A DNA stretch of 64,000 nucleotides from Amyelois transitella (GCF_032362555.1 NC_083505.1:2657501-2721500); one strand, 5' to 3'; counted from the first letter of the stretch, positions 12,088 through 26,772 are shown. Notes: a model not told the origin generated them from the sequence alone. Translations and numbers: made by a program.

Positions 12088-12838
12088 ATGATAATATTGA
12101 AGACTGATTAAGGCTTATGACAGAGTTGAGAGGAATGAATTGTGGTCAGCACTTTCTATGCATGGGGTGAGCAGTCTCTTGATACGAGCACTGAAATCCT
12201 TATATGAGGACTCGAGAGGATTAAACGGAGCACACACTGAGAGATTTAAGAATGAGAAAGGCGTTAGGTTGTGTTGCGTCACCGTGGCTGTTCAACCTAG
12301 GTATTAATGGATAGTTGTTTGACAGATTTGAAAGAGTCTTTTGGTCATTTGGTCCCGACATTAATGTATAGGAGTGAAAGTTGGGTATGGCAAAAGAAGC
12401 ACGAAAGCAGAATAAATGCAGTGGAAATGAGAGCGTTAAGGAGTATGATCGGTGTGAAATTGAGTGACAGGATAAGGAACAGCGTCGTAAGGGAATGTTG
12501 TGATGTGAAAGAAGATGTAGTTACAGGAATAGAAAAGGGTATGTTAAGATGGTTTGGTCATGTAGGAGGATGAATGAAAGCAGGTTGACTAAGCAGATAT
12601 ACAAGGAGAGTGTGGAGGGAAAGGTGGGAAGGCCTAGACGAACGTATCTTGATCAAATTAAGGACGTCCTGGCAAAGGGTCAGGTCGAGAGTACCCACAA
12701 CCGCCAAGCTTGCATGAAGACAGTTATGAATGTGGATGAAGCGAAGGAAGTATGCAGAGATCGTGGCAAGTGGTAAGATGTAGTCTCTGCCTATCCCTCC
12801 GGAAAAGAGGCGTGATTTTATGTATGTGTGTATGTACT
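12088..12838 (+). pseudogene. Broken non-LTR reverse transcriptase, 3' part (family E)
   Basis: Begins with a reverse transcriptase motif A region (KAYDRVERNELW) and continues to GVR, after which the frame is lost. It then jumps from MDSCLTDLKES directly to YRSESWVWQKK, so the stretch that should hold the catalytic YADD box is deleted. The C-terminal region follows (EMRALRSMIGVKLSDRIRNS, then LRWFGHV and, one frame over, GRPRRTYLDQIKDVL and CRDRGKW), typical of the tail of LINE polyproteins common in Lepidoptera. The 3' UTR is short, ending in GGCGTGATTTTATGTATG repeats. It is 5'-truncated, frameshifted and inactive. Clade (RTE-like or related) is not certain. Confidence 0.8.
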
Positions 12839-14660
12839 GATTAAGATTTATAAAAATAAATGAATATGATTCTATAAAAACAAATGTATTTGATTGCAAA
12901 CTATTGCAAAAGAGAGCCTGGTATCCCTTAGAATAACAACTTCGTCACACAAGTTACTACTCTGTCACAATGGTTGTCTCCTGTTAGGAAAATTGTTTTG
13001 GTCGTAAATATATTTAGTTATAACTAGTGCAACATTGGAGGCTTTTTATTTACAATATTTTATGAAATTGCCATCTGTGCAAAACTTATTTATTTGTAAA
13101 TAATACTAAATTTTAATTTACAGCAAAAATTAACTTTATATCAGCAGTAAATGTAACAGAGTGGTATTCGAACATCAATAAAATATATTTATAATTACAA
13201 ATAAATAATATTATTATGTTATTTTTAAACTTCATTTTGGTTAATTTATGTTTTACAAAAGTAAAAGTTTTTTAACGAACAGCAGTTAATAGAATAAAAT
13301 AAAAGGTTTCGTGACGGAAATGTAACTTTTTGAGTCGATTCTCTCTAAAAAGTCATGAAAATCCTACAAAAATCTGTAAACTTCGCGGCCAATAACTTTT
13401 TCTGATAGAGTAGAAAGTCGTCTATTAGAATATATGTATATGAAGACGTTCATACAATGTAAATATTTTTTCAAAACTGTGCAAATTTTTATTCAAAATG
13501 TAGGTTTAAAAGAAGAACGACCCAAGTACATGCAGATTTAAGTGCAACTTAAAGTTATAGAAAATGAAAAAGTTGCCATTAAATATAACCATTAAGACAC
13601 AAAAAAAAACTTCTTGTTGTTGTATGGTACACGCAGTAAGTAAATATTTTGAGGACATAAACATAAATTCAAAACCGAAAACATCATACATAAGTTCTGA
13701 TTGTCGCGTGCCAAAACTCACACAAACAGCCTATGCTATATTTCGTGAAATCTTGCCCGTAGAAGCACTTTAAGTTGGAAGCATCATATATTTAATTCAG
13801 CGATGCCTAAAGTACGTCCCCATAAAAATCCGACAGTGTGATACTGTGCAGATGATCCAACCAGGGACGGATTTGGGCGCGCAATAATTAAATTATATTA
13901 ATGCCTGTTTTATTGCGAATCTCGCGCTTAGTGCGCGATAATGGGTCATTATGATTTCGCAATTCAATAATTGGTTGGATTGATTATGGAATTTTATATT
14001 GTGATGATTGTTTTATGGTATTGCCTTTCAATTGTTATTCTTGGTTTTGCAATATTATGTAAGTTTAGTATAATGTTAATGTTAAATTAATAATCCATTA
14101 AGTAAGTACAATTATTAACCTAAGTATATTTCATATACCTACATTATAACATTTCAAAAAAAAATTAAATAATAAAAATTGTTTGTTTGTATATAAACGT
14201 CCTTGCACAAAAAAAAAACATTATATAAACTTTACAATACAAAATACTTGTAAAGTGCTTTCCAAGAAGAAGACTCGTGATATAGTGATATAACAAATAC
14301 TACCTAGTGATTATTTTTTTACTATGTCGATCGAAATTTCTCGAACGTACTAAACACCTGTATCTATCACCTAAGCTTCGCGAGAAAAGATATAATTATT
14401 ACAAATATCCATAGTTACCAATAGAAAGGTATAAATTCGGAATGGAGAATATTTAAATCCTTTATCGGAAATCCGGCAATCCTCACCCGATAAATTCAAG
14501 GATCATAAAACTAAACAAATCCGGCCCTGTGCCGGTTATCCGGGTTCCGTCCCGGATTTACGGTTATCGTTCACCGGGACGCGTTCAATCACAACCCGCG
14601 GGTTTAATACTTTACGTTCAGATGCTAGGTTTATTAATGTTGTATCCTGTAGACGTCTTT
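12839..14660. other. Non-genic stretch
   Basis: Mostly AT-rich. Further GTCAC-type motifs occur near 12.94-12.97 and 13.31 kb. Two single-copy, GC-richer blocks, 13840-13990 and 14440-14620, stand out; the second repeats CCGG and GGGTTC/GGATT-like words. Neither codes for a recognisable protein. They are candidates for regulatory sequence upstream of the zinc-finger gene, on composition and position only. Confidence 0.35.
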
Positions 14661-17389
14661 ATTGATTCAACTAGCTGTTGCCCGAGGCGGCGCTCTCGTG
14701 AGACTTAAAGTGGGAATCAAGGGAATATTTCCCTCCACGATAGTATGTATGTACGGATCGTGGCGAATGGAAATATAAAGTCATTATAAGATTTTGTCTT
14801 AGCTTGTTTATGCCTAAATTGCTGCTATTTCACGAGGCGCCATTTGACTGTTGATTAAAACTGAAATAAAATGTTAATCATTGCCACACTTGGGGTTGAG
14901 AAATCTGTCTGTGAAATTAGAAATAAGTATAGTTGAGAAATTAATTTCGTAACAATGATCTTGCAATAAAAGTGATACGATGACAATAACGTATTGCCAG
15001 CATATAAAAAATGTTATGCACATTACAAAACACATTAAGTTAGGTATATTGTTAGTGAAACTAAAGATGTTGCGTTGTGGTTAGGTATAGAGTTCAAGTC
15101 GATACTGGATATAGTCCATTTTAAAAACAAAATCATACTCAACTTAATACAGTTATTTTTAAGTTAATGAAGTGTAAGTTTAAGGCAGTCGTAAGCTAAA
15201 ACGTAATGGCGACAAGAAACACTTACTGCGCTGTTAAAATCTGTGAACACTCGGTAACTAGTTTATAATCCATAACTCGTAAGTACGCAGTTCAGAGTTA
15301 TTGCGAGTGAAGACGAGATGAGAAAAATTATAGCTTCTCATAAGAGACTCTTTAATTTGGGTATTGAAGTTGGAGTTAGAGGCAATCAGAAGAATATTAA
15401 ACAGCGAGTTGTGGAATTTATATTGATTTCTTTATTGAAAATTATTGTACCTACTAGAAAAACAATAAAGAGTACAATAACGAATACAATTAGGTACAAT
15501 GACAAAGAGTTATCTTTTTTTTAATAATTTGTTAATGTACCTGCTAAATAAAGGACAATTCTATTTTATTTTCTAATTTTGTATGCTTCGATCAAATATA
15601 TTTGTACCTAAGGCATAAATAGATATTTTGGAGCTTATGTATTTTTTTTTTATATTTCTGTTTTTTCTTTTATAATTCTGGAGATATTCTTGAAATTAGT
15701 TACATGGCATTTCTTAAAATAAAATTTTAAAATCAGAAACAATATTTTTAAAACTGTGTGTAGCTCTATTCTATTTTTAACATTCTATAAATTCCTCAAA
15801 TTTTGATAACACAAATAAATCATTGTAATAAGACAAGAACAGAACAAGCTCACGGATAATTTGTTTACATTAACAGGAAATGTTCTCTCGTTTTGATTTC
15901 TTGTAAAAGTATGAAAATTCTCCTCTGAACATCAAAGAATACTCGTAATGAAAAATGAGATGTTAATCCCCGAAAACAAGCTTCAATCACATCCTTAAAA
16001 TCTCTTTGTAATATCACAACTGACGAGTAAGCCTGGATTTTGTTCAAAATATTTTTAGGGTTCAGTTCCTTTTTTTGGCGATCCATAAAACACAATAAGT
16101 AAGCCATACTGCTGAATGGCCTTTCAGTTTTTGCGAGAATTTTGGCTCTATCTGTGAAGACATGGTTATACTATGTATGTATACACATATCTCTTTCCTT
16201 TGAATGTAGTAAGAGGCGTATAAGAAAATAGATCCTTTGACTTAGTATGCGAATTAGGTAACGGAGGTCAGAAGCGGGAGTTGCTCCTTATAATTGACTC
16301 ACTTAACCTAACAGACTCATAACCCCTAAGACCAGAAATAAACACGATTCTGTCACTAGAAATCAATAATTTATAGACGATCTCCACAGAACACTGAACG
16401 CCCGCCCACTCTCTGATCCAATTCATTGATGGAGGCGAAAAACAATTAAGTGTCTCCCCTGAGCAATACCCCGCCATAATTACGCTGTTAAGAGGCCCCT
16501 TCAAGACTTTACGCCAAAGTATACGACACAGACGGATTTTAAACTTTTGAAAAGAGTGTAAAAAGTTTTTATTGAATTCAAGATTTTTTTTGTATCATAA
16601 TAATTATTTTGTGATTGATATTGATGATTTTGTGTAAGTATTTCAAAGCATGATAAGGTAGCCATCAGTCTAGCGTGTTTAAAATGTTCCTAGAGTTAGT
16701 TTTGATGAAACGTTTAAATTGATTGTGGACATTGAAAGGCATAAGTCGTTCAAGTTTAAACTAGGAGTAGATTTTCACTCAGATATTGATTTTTACTTTT
16801 AAACGAACATTTCTACATGAACATCCTTGCCGGCTGTCTATAAAATACTAAATGACTTTCCAAAAAGAGCTCAAATCATTGTGTGAACTTTTCTAAGCCT
16901 TTATCAAAAGCATAAAGTCGTTTTATCAAGTTTTAAACATGAACAAAATGAACATACTTACATTGCCTTTATTATTTTTTAAGACAACGAGCGTCAAAAC
17001 TTCCAAGACCTTTGTTAAACAAGGCCAATGTAACTTCCTGTATTTACAAACTGTAGAACAAACATTAAGCTCGGTCCCAGTCGGCTGTGAGTATCACGTA
17101 ATTACTCTGTAAGCATGTCCCTGGAAGAGATTTCTTGAGCCCCAATCTTGTAAGGGACTTTAATTATTTTAAGTCGCAATAATTCTTGTTCTTGGTAAAT
17201 TAATAAACTCATCTTGATTCAATAAGTTGCGAACAACATCTGAACAGTTTTTTTCTTCGATGTCCTTTTAAATAAAGGCGAAGAAATATAAAATCTACCC
17301 TCATCGACCTGACGTTACCGTGTCATAAAACCCAGAGAATTAGGTATTTCGTCCACCTCAAAGTATTGAAGAACCTACGCATTCATCCC
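14661..17389. other. Non-genic stretch
   Basis: No exon recognised. The string ACTAGCTGTTGCCCGAGGC at about 14669 resembles the end of the Helitron-like family described below but stands alone. Minus-strand frames at 15865-16107 and 16268-16504 lack known motifs. Confidence 0.35.
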
Positions 17390-17890
17390 GCGTACGTTGT
17401 GCTATTAACCGGCCAGGGGAAAAAGACGGGGAAAGCAAACATCACAATTCGAGCCCACAAAGGGAACATCTTTCTGCAAAAATCTGTAACGTCAGAAGTA
17501 TCCTAAAGATGGGGATAGCTAACGAGCGAGCCTCGCGGCGTACTCTGATTTCCAATTCAAAGGAAAATTGCGATCCATAAAACGGGGAGAGGGGAGGCAG
17601 AGTGGGGTGCCCCCCCACCCGTTGCTACGCGACGTGGGGAGGAGCCGCCGCAATCACTGCCCAATGGCACGACGGATATAAATTGCTCTTGCGACGCGAC
17701 ACTGATGATGGAAAGAGAGATCCACCTGCGCTCCCGCTCGCACTAATGAAGTCGCCGGTCCCCTTGATTGACGGACTCGGCGTCCCTTTTTCGAAATTTA
17801 TACCTAAGTTCGCCTCTGCCGTGATTTGTAATCGCCTGCCTCGCACCTACTTCGTATTGGTTGCAGCCTGTTACATAAATCGTGTTCGAC
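17390..17890. promoter_or_regulatory. GC/CpG-rich patch with CCAAT and TATA-like words (candidate)
   Basis: This block is clearly richer in G, C and CG dinucleotides than its surroundings. It contains CCCAATGGC at about 17660-17668 and GGATATAAATTG at about 17674-17685, a spacing that could form a core promoter on the plus strand, about 1.7 kb before the first visible zinc-finger exon. Open frames exist on both strands (103 and 73 codons), as expected by chance in GC-rich DNA, and neither is recognisable. A regulatory role is inferred. Confidence 0.3.
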
Positions 17891-20776
<2,886 letters not shown>

Positions 20777-22725
20777 AGCTCAACAGCCTTCGCGCCAGCA
20801 AGTTGGCGCTAAGGCCTTAAAAATCACCTTAGTCATGAAATGTAGATATTAAATTATAATTTTCAATCGGTTTCGTTCAACGACCTTTAAGGAATCTTAC
20901 TAGACTTGTCATTAAAAAGAAAGTTACCTAGTATGCATAGGAGTACAGTACTTGTGTTACCTTGTCTCTTTGTAAAAGTGTGTTGTTTGTAAAGCCGCAT
21001 GTAAGTACTGTTTAGTGTAAATCAGTTCACTTTCACCTTTTTAGTCAGTGAAAATAATTTTATAGGTACTTATTTGATTTCAGAATTATAAAAAATGTAT
21101 ATTTATGAAAAGAAAAAGCTACTGTAATAGTTTAGAAATTCTCATTCTGTAATTTAAATTTATATATTAAAAATTATCAAATCTTAAGAGGTCGTACGTT
21201 GCTTCAGAACTGATTTGAAAAATAAAAAAATTATGTGACAGCGTCTACCAAAAATAATTATAAATATTTTTTTTATTCATACTCGTATAATAAATATTAG
21301 ATATTTTAAACCAAAGTTTATATTTTGACGTAATGAGTAAAGACATTTTAAGGTAAGTTTTTTGATCTCAATTAAAAAGAATATACACAAAACAAGTAAT
21401 TAAAATTTGTAATATATCCAGAAGATTTAATAACACTAAGACATTATTTAATTTTCTAGATCATATTTCTTCACGTGTCTTTTATATAATATTTTTAAAT
21501 ATTAATTTTTTATAAAGCCAAATTACTAAGAACATTGTTTGCTTGATTACAAAGCACTCAATAAAAAATGTGGCTGTACGACATATTGTTTTTAAATAAA
21601 ATCATTTCTTCTAAGTCATTCCTGTTTACAAAAAAGTAATTTTAAAAAATTGTTTGACTAAATACATTAAACATACATAGGTATGTATTTGTTTAATTTA
21701 GTTTATTGAGTACAAAACATGACACATTTTCGTGATAATTCCATAGATTTCATTCCTTTTAATGATTAGTTTAAATATTCAAGTAAGTAAGGTTTCTATC
21801 AATTTCAAACTTCACAAATACTCAAAAAAGTACTTTACATATCATATAGCACAAGAGAAGTCCACTTGGTAAGCATGTTTGTAAATAATAATAAGCATCA
21901 TTAATATTGTAAAAAGCGTTGTCTATTTTTATGTCATCTGATATTTTTAAAATAGCCGTATAATATGAGAGGTGCCATTTTGTATGGTCAGACAATTTTA
22001 AAGATTAGTTTTTGGACTGCAGATATACCTAATAGTTGAGAAATAAGAATTTATTAAAATTACTTATATTTAACATGTGAATTGGACTTTATAAATGAGT
22101 AGGTAAAAATAACTTATTCACAGTAAACTACAAGAAAATCCATTGTGACTTTAAATTGTCTGACTATACCTATGCCATTTTATGTGAAATCCTTCATGCC
22201 AAAGACGCATAGCAAATTAGAGTGATTACTTGTATTGTAAATATAACATAGACATACTTATACTTTATACACATTATTAATAGTTAATCCAAGTTAACAT
22301 ATTAAAGTCCGGTGTTAATTTTAAATTTTATGATAAAACCTGTTATTTATTTTATTATTATACGACAATATACATTATTATTAGAATTAGGTATTCCATA
22401 TTTAAAAATTTATGATCTACTTTTGAAATTTTTTTTTATTTAAGATAGATTTAATAAATTTATAAAACAGTTTTATTTTATAAAGGAACCTATTTTCAGA
22501 AAACGTTACTGATTACTTATGTGTAAATATTTTATCAATTTCTTGTCATAAGATTTTAGTTATTATAAATTAAATGTTACACTGTAAATAATGTATAAAT
22601 TATGTAATCGGATCCAAATAGAAACGTGCAATCCTATGTCGTAATTACCAGTTATAATTATTATATTATATAAATAAATGTCACTTCAATAAATGATTAT
22701 AAATAAAATGCATTTTTATTGAACT
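20777..22725 (+). other. Probable 3' UTR of the zinc-finger gene
   Basis: Very AT-rich, free of the repeats that fill the rest of the window, and continuous with the TGA at 20774-20776. Several AATAAA signals occur; the pair at 22688-22693 and 22702-22707 is followed by a repeat-free drop-off and would give a UTR of about 1.93 kb. Long 3' UTRs are common in developmental regulators. The end point is inferred. Confidence 0.55.
22688..22707 (+). terminator. Candidate polyadenylation signals
   Basis: Two AATAAA hexamers (22688 and 22702) within 20 bases at the end of the AT-rich tail. Earlier AATAAA hexamers, for example near 21562 and 21287, could give shorter transcripts. Confidence 0.45.
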
Positions 22726-22977
22726 AACCAAAACTTGAAAGCCAAAAACCATAACACAGAATTATAATTAGTAAATTCACTACTAACAAGTGTAAACAAT
22801 ATAATTATATATATATAGTAAATACAATATATATAGTAAATCTAAGTAGTAAATACAAACTTCGCATTTCTGGGTAAAGTCGTGACCTAAACTTAATTAA
22901 ATTAAAACCTGATAATATTATTTCTTACGATAATCTTAAAAAAAATCTTTCAAAACACCCGTTATAACCTATTTCAT

Positions 22978-23411
22978 AATTCGGAATATCCCGCCTATTC
23001 ACTTAGTCGCCTTTCGACACATCCATAAGATAGAGATGGAAGTGCCTTATTTCAAAAAATTCAAAAAATTCAAAATTTTTATTCATTATTATAGGATACT
23101 ACATATCGCTTAATAATTGTCGTATGGTTACGTTAGGTGGTTATTACGTTATGGTTAATAACATTGGTTGACGTCAAATAAATTACTTAAAAACTAAGTT
23201 TACTGCCGCTTCCAAGGCGTCAGTGCAGAAGAAGCGGTAACAAACTGCACTGCAGCATTTTCTTCAACAACGTCAACTTCACAATATTAAATTATACTTA
23301 GAATAGAATGTGGACGAGAGAATACATTGTTTAATTTTATATATTTATGAGATTTAATATTGAAAAAAGAAAAATAGAAAAATATTCTAAAGTGCTGCGA
23401 ACCACACGGCA
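22978..23411 (-). repeat. SINE-like repeat family A, interrupted
   Basis: Two parts of one minus-strand copy: 22978-23046 (CACTTAGTCGCCTTT... GAGATGGAAGTGCC) and 23391-23411 (AGTGCTGCGAACCACACGGC). A family B SINE and about 95 bases of other sequence lie between them, so the family A copy is the older one. Confidence 0.7.
23050..23290 (-). repeat. SINE family B, near full length
   Basis: On the minus strand the head is 'GAAGAAAATGCTGCAGTGCAG', then 'TTACCGCTTCTTCTGCACTG', 'TTGGAAGCGGCAGTAAAC', 'GACGTCAACCAATGTT', 'AATTATTAAGCGATATGTAG' and a tail of TTTTGAATTTTTTGAA repeats. It is the best-preserved copy in the window. Confidence 0.85.
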
Positions 23412-24232
23412 AATTAATAAACAGTCAACCCAAAATATCACCGTGTAACTTGAGCTAAGGAAACTCGTCTTAAATCGCAAGACCTCTTACACCACTAATG
23501 GTTGAATCGAATTAAGATCATCTCGCGATTACCATAATTCCAGAGCCCTTAGCTTTGGGGTATCAAATTCAAAATGGATTCGAGGTTACTGTTTCATCAG
23601 AATTATAATGTAGAGATAAAATCATAGGGACGAGAAAAGTGACCTTTTAAATATAAAGTTTTGGTCCTTTTATGACCTTCTTCTGGCGGTATCTGATCAA
23701 AAAGGGATAATAGGAGAAGGTTAGGGAGGCTTTTTCAAGAACTCATCATTCATCTTCAAATAGAAATCTTCAAGAAACTGAGAAATGTCCTCATATCTGA
23801 AACCACACGATTCTATTTCTAGAACTACTTACTTCCCTACCTATATTAGTTTAATTTATACTCATTTTTCCCACCAATCAACGTTATTGTAAAAAAAAAT
23901 GTTTGCTTGTAGGGAATGGATTAGATCTGATCGGCCATTAAGTTAATGAGTCATCGATCATTACTGCGCAAACACATCATAAAATACACAAACTATCCAA
24001 TCAGGATTAATTGTATTAAATGTGGGGTTCGGTGTGAGATACTAAAGGGTTTCCTGTTTTACACAGAGAAAGGTTGGTTGCTGTGCTGTCGCTCAAAAAT
24101 CTTAAATAATTTAGTCAAATAGGTATAGGTTATAATGATACCTAGGTACAGGACGGTTCCCTAAGCTTAATCCATAGGCTGTACTTAGGCATAAGTTTAT
24201 ACTTAAAGTATATGATCTTATAATATACACAT
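23412..24232. other. Non-genic stretch
   Basis: No exon, RNA gene or window-repeated element recognised. Confidence 0.4.
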
Positions 24233-24320
24233 GCCGTGTGGTTCCCGGCACCAATACAAAACCACTCCATCTCTTTCCTATGGATGTCGAAAAGGCGACT
24301 TAGGGATAGGCTTACAAACT
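24233..24320 (+). repeat. SINE-like repeat family A, 5' part
   Basis: Starts GCCGTGTGGTTCCCGGCACC and continues to 'GGGATAGGCTTACAAACT', where a family C SINE begins. The rest of the copy is missing. Confidence 0.8.
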
Positions 24321-24563
24321 ATAAATAAATAAATATATACGGGACTAATTACACAGATTGAGTTAGTCCGAAGTAAGTTTGAGACTTGTGTTACGAGATA
24401 CTAACTCAACGATGCTATATTTTAGAATAAATACTTATACCTATAGATAAACATCCAATACCCAGGCAATCAGAGAAAGATTTTTTTCTCATCATGCCCG
24501 GGATTCGAACCCGGGACCTCCGGTGACACAGACAAGCGCACTACCGCTGCGCCGCAGAGGCCG
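24321..24563 (-). repeat. tRNA-derived SINE family C, full length
   Basis: On the minus strand it opens ACGGCCTCTGCGGCGCAGCGGTAGTGCGC (A box) and continues to CCGGGTTCGAATCCCGGGC (B box), a tRNA-like head of about 75 bases. The body holds 'TCTGATTGCCTGGGTATTGG' and 'GTTAGTATCTCGTAACACAAG', and the tail is ATTTATTTATTTAT. It matches 42228-42475 and the split copy at 48.9-49.38 kb. The first 75 bases could be mistaken for a tRNA gene, but the cloverleaf is not closed. Confidence 0.85.
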
Positions 24564-25669
24564 TCAAAACTGGCTGGTAATAAAAAAAATATATAAAAAT
24601 GCCAATGTCCAACGTAATGCAGTATCAAAAATGTAGCGACTCGTCCTATTTGATTACGCAGCGGACTTGGGAAACATTAGATTTGGAAGCAAAGCGGGAA
24701 GGTGCTGTCTCCAGGGACGGGACAGGACGCTAAACGCCTGTTAGCACGCACTACAGGGAGGGACTCGGTCTATTGTAACAGGGCCGGACAAGTTGCTAGG
24801 AGGGTAAGAGTATCTATAAATAAAATTAGTGTTAAATCGACGTTATCTAATGTTGAGAATGTACAACTGATGAAATGTTTGAGAAAAAATGTTAATTGAA
24901 CTAACTCTCTGTACACCAAAAATTACAAAGTCGTTGTTTGAATTCGTTTCGAGTTCCAATTGTTTGTAATGGATACTTTTTAGGGTAAAATAAAAGTTTG
25001 ATAAAAAGAAAGGAAACCAATTTCGACATATAAAACAGTGAGTAAGTAGTTGCCGGTTTTGGTATAAACACAGTATAATATTTTATTATATTATCCAAAT
25101 GAAATATCCATATGTATAATGTATTAAACATAATTTCTGAAGGTTTTTTGTTTCTTATAGGATCAAAAAGAAAATACTACAAAGGATTTAGTAACAAGAT
25201 CCTGAGGGAACATGCTGGTCGCTTAACGGCTCTTTGCACGGCAAGACACAGGGATGTACTTAGTATCAATCTGATAAAAATAAATGTATTATGAAAACAG
25301 TAAGGTATGGGTTGTTACCGATCGGCCTAAGATCACAGTCTAGTAAAGAACAAAAGACCAAATATTTAGTACGTCAAGATTTAAAATTAAAATCATCAAA
25401 GAAATGTAGTAATGTCTGTTATATTTATTTTTTAATTAGTACTTCCTTTTTAATCCTTTGTTTTTAAATAGCCTTATATAAAAAATCAAAAAATGACCAG
25501 ATTTCTTTGTGTTACTAAGTATTTGAACAGCTTATCAAATGTGTTGGATAAATTGGAAATAATTAACCGTTGCCGTGCCACATGTGTGGCCAATCTGGCC
25601 AATCACTTGTGCAAACATTACTTACGTAAGAAATATGAGAAGATTTCACTTTAGAGACTTTTACTCATC
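24564..25669. other. Non-genic stretch
   Basis: No recognised gene. The segment 24690-24830 is moderately GC-rich with a short open frame ending near a GGGTAAGAGT donor-like site, and an AG acceptor-like site precedes 25160, but the implied peptide is not familiar. Confidence 0.3.
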
Positions 25670-25741
25670 GGTTCCATGGTGTAATGGTTAGCACTCTGGA
25701 CTTTGAATCCAGCGATCCGAGTTCAAATCTCGGTGGAACCT
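25670..25741 (+). tRNA. tRNA-Gln (anticodon TTG)
   Basis: Cloverleaf with acceptor GGTTCCA/TGGAACC, D-arm TGGTGTAATGGTTAGCA, anticodon arm CTGGACTTTGAATCCAG (anticodon TTG) and T-arm CCGAGTTCAAATCTCGG, discriminator T. Intact A and B boxes (B box GTTCAAATC). First of four tRNA-Gln genes in the window. Confidence 0.96.
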
Positions 25742-26562
25742 AATGTTTTGTGGAGCCTTATATTTATTTTTCAGATTGCTTGGTTACCATGAGACTTGGA
25801 TGCTTAACTTAAGTACGTTCGACTTAAAGGCATCTAAATGAGTAGTTAAGCTAACCTATTTTTCTGTTAATGAAAATTATTAGTTTTGATTATTAGTTTT
25901 GATTGCATGTGCAAAACTTTGCCATCCTGTATTTTACACGAATATTGTTACCTCTACTACTGCCTTGGAATTTTAAAACTATTCATCATGGTAGAAAAGG
26001 TAAGAAACCTACTCGTACAAAAATTAGTCAATTTACTAATCTAATAAAGTCATAATAAAAAAAAATATTTTTAAAAGCAAGTCTTTATTTAAATACCCTA
26101 AAATTAAAAAAAAACCACCGTTAATTTACTAATGTAATCATTTAAAAATAGACGTTAAACTCAACGCAAACCAGTTATGTCACGTGTTTACTTTGACACT
26201 TAATGAAGATCCCATTGTGCCCGAAGCCGACCCTGGATAACAGAATCGCCACTCATTTATAATTCAGATACATCCACGTGCGTCTCGGACGCAATCAGTA
26301 TTGTGAATAATTGATGCCACGCGATGATTGCGCGGGCCCGCGAGATTGAAGATTTCAACCCTCAGTCCGGCCCTGTGGATTTATGACGTCATTATTACTA
26401 TTGGCAGTAGATTTCGGATACTTGTTTATTGATAATTATGTCAATAAGTGATCATTTTAAAAACGCTTGCTGTTCTGGTGGAGAAGAAAAATCAATCAAA
26501 GTGTGTTAGCTGCTTCTCTTTCCACACAGAATGTAAAGTTTTGTTATGGTTGCATAAACAAA
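25742..26562. other. Non-genic stretch with a GC-richer single-copy patch
   Basis: The block at about 26170-26400 is GC-rich, single-copy in the window and contains no recognisable exon; it includes GGGCCCGCGAG and a CRE-like TGACGTCA at about 26384-26391. Confidence 0.4.
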
Positions 26563-26772
26563 CTTACATACAAATAATCACGTCTATATCCTTTTAATCC
26601 TATCCATCTAATCAAGTATATATGAATTGAGATCCAAATAATGACAGATCGATTGACCATCGCCTACAAGAAGAATTAAGCCTAACATCTGAACGTGGCC
26701 TATCAGTATTTTAAGACTGTTGGCACTGTCTACCCCGCAAAGGATATATAAGTGATTATATGAATGAATGTA
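26563..26772. repeat. SINE-like repeat family A, inverted chimera
   Basis: The left part (26563-26675) is minus-strand tail and middle up to 'CCTACAAGAAGAAT'. The right part (about 26677-26772) is plus-strand 'TTAAGCCTAACATCTGAACG' through 'CTACCCCGCAAAGGATAT' to a TATGAATG tail. The two halves are head-to-head, so both outer ends are family A tails. Confidence 0.75.

Noticed and set aside
11990-12090. Possible link between the decayed basic ORF and the reverse transcriptase as one element
   Set aside because: Sequence between them shows no continuous frame, and the reverse transcriptase family elsewhere in the window has no such ORF next to it.
12558-12899. 113-codon minus-strand frame
   Set aside because: Antisense shadow of the reverse transcriptase remnant.
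24490-24563. Possible extra tRNA gene
   Set aside because: A and B boxes are present but the acceptor stem does not close, and the same sequence continues into a SINE body found at two other places.
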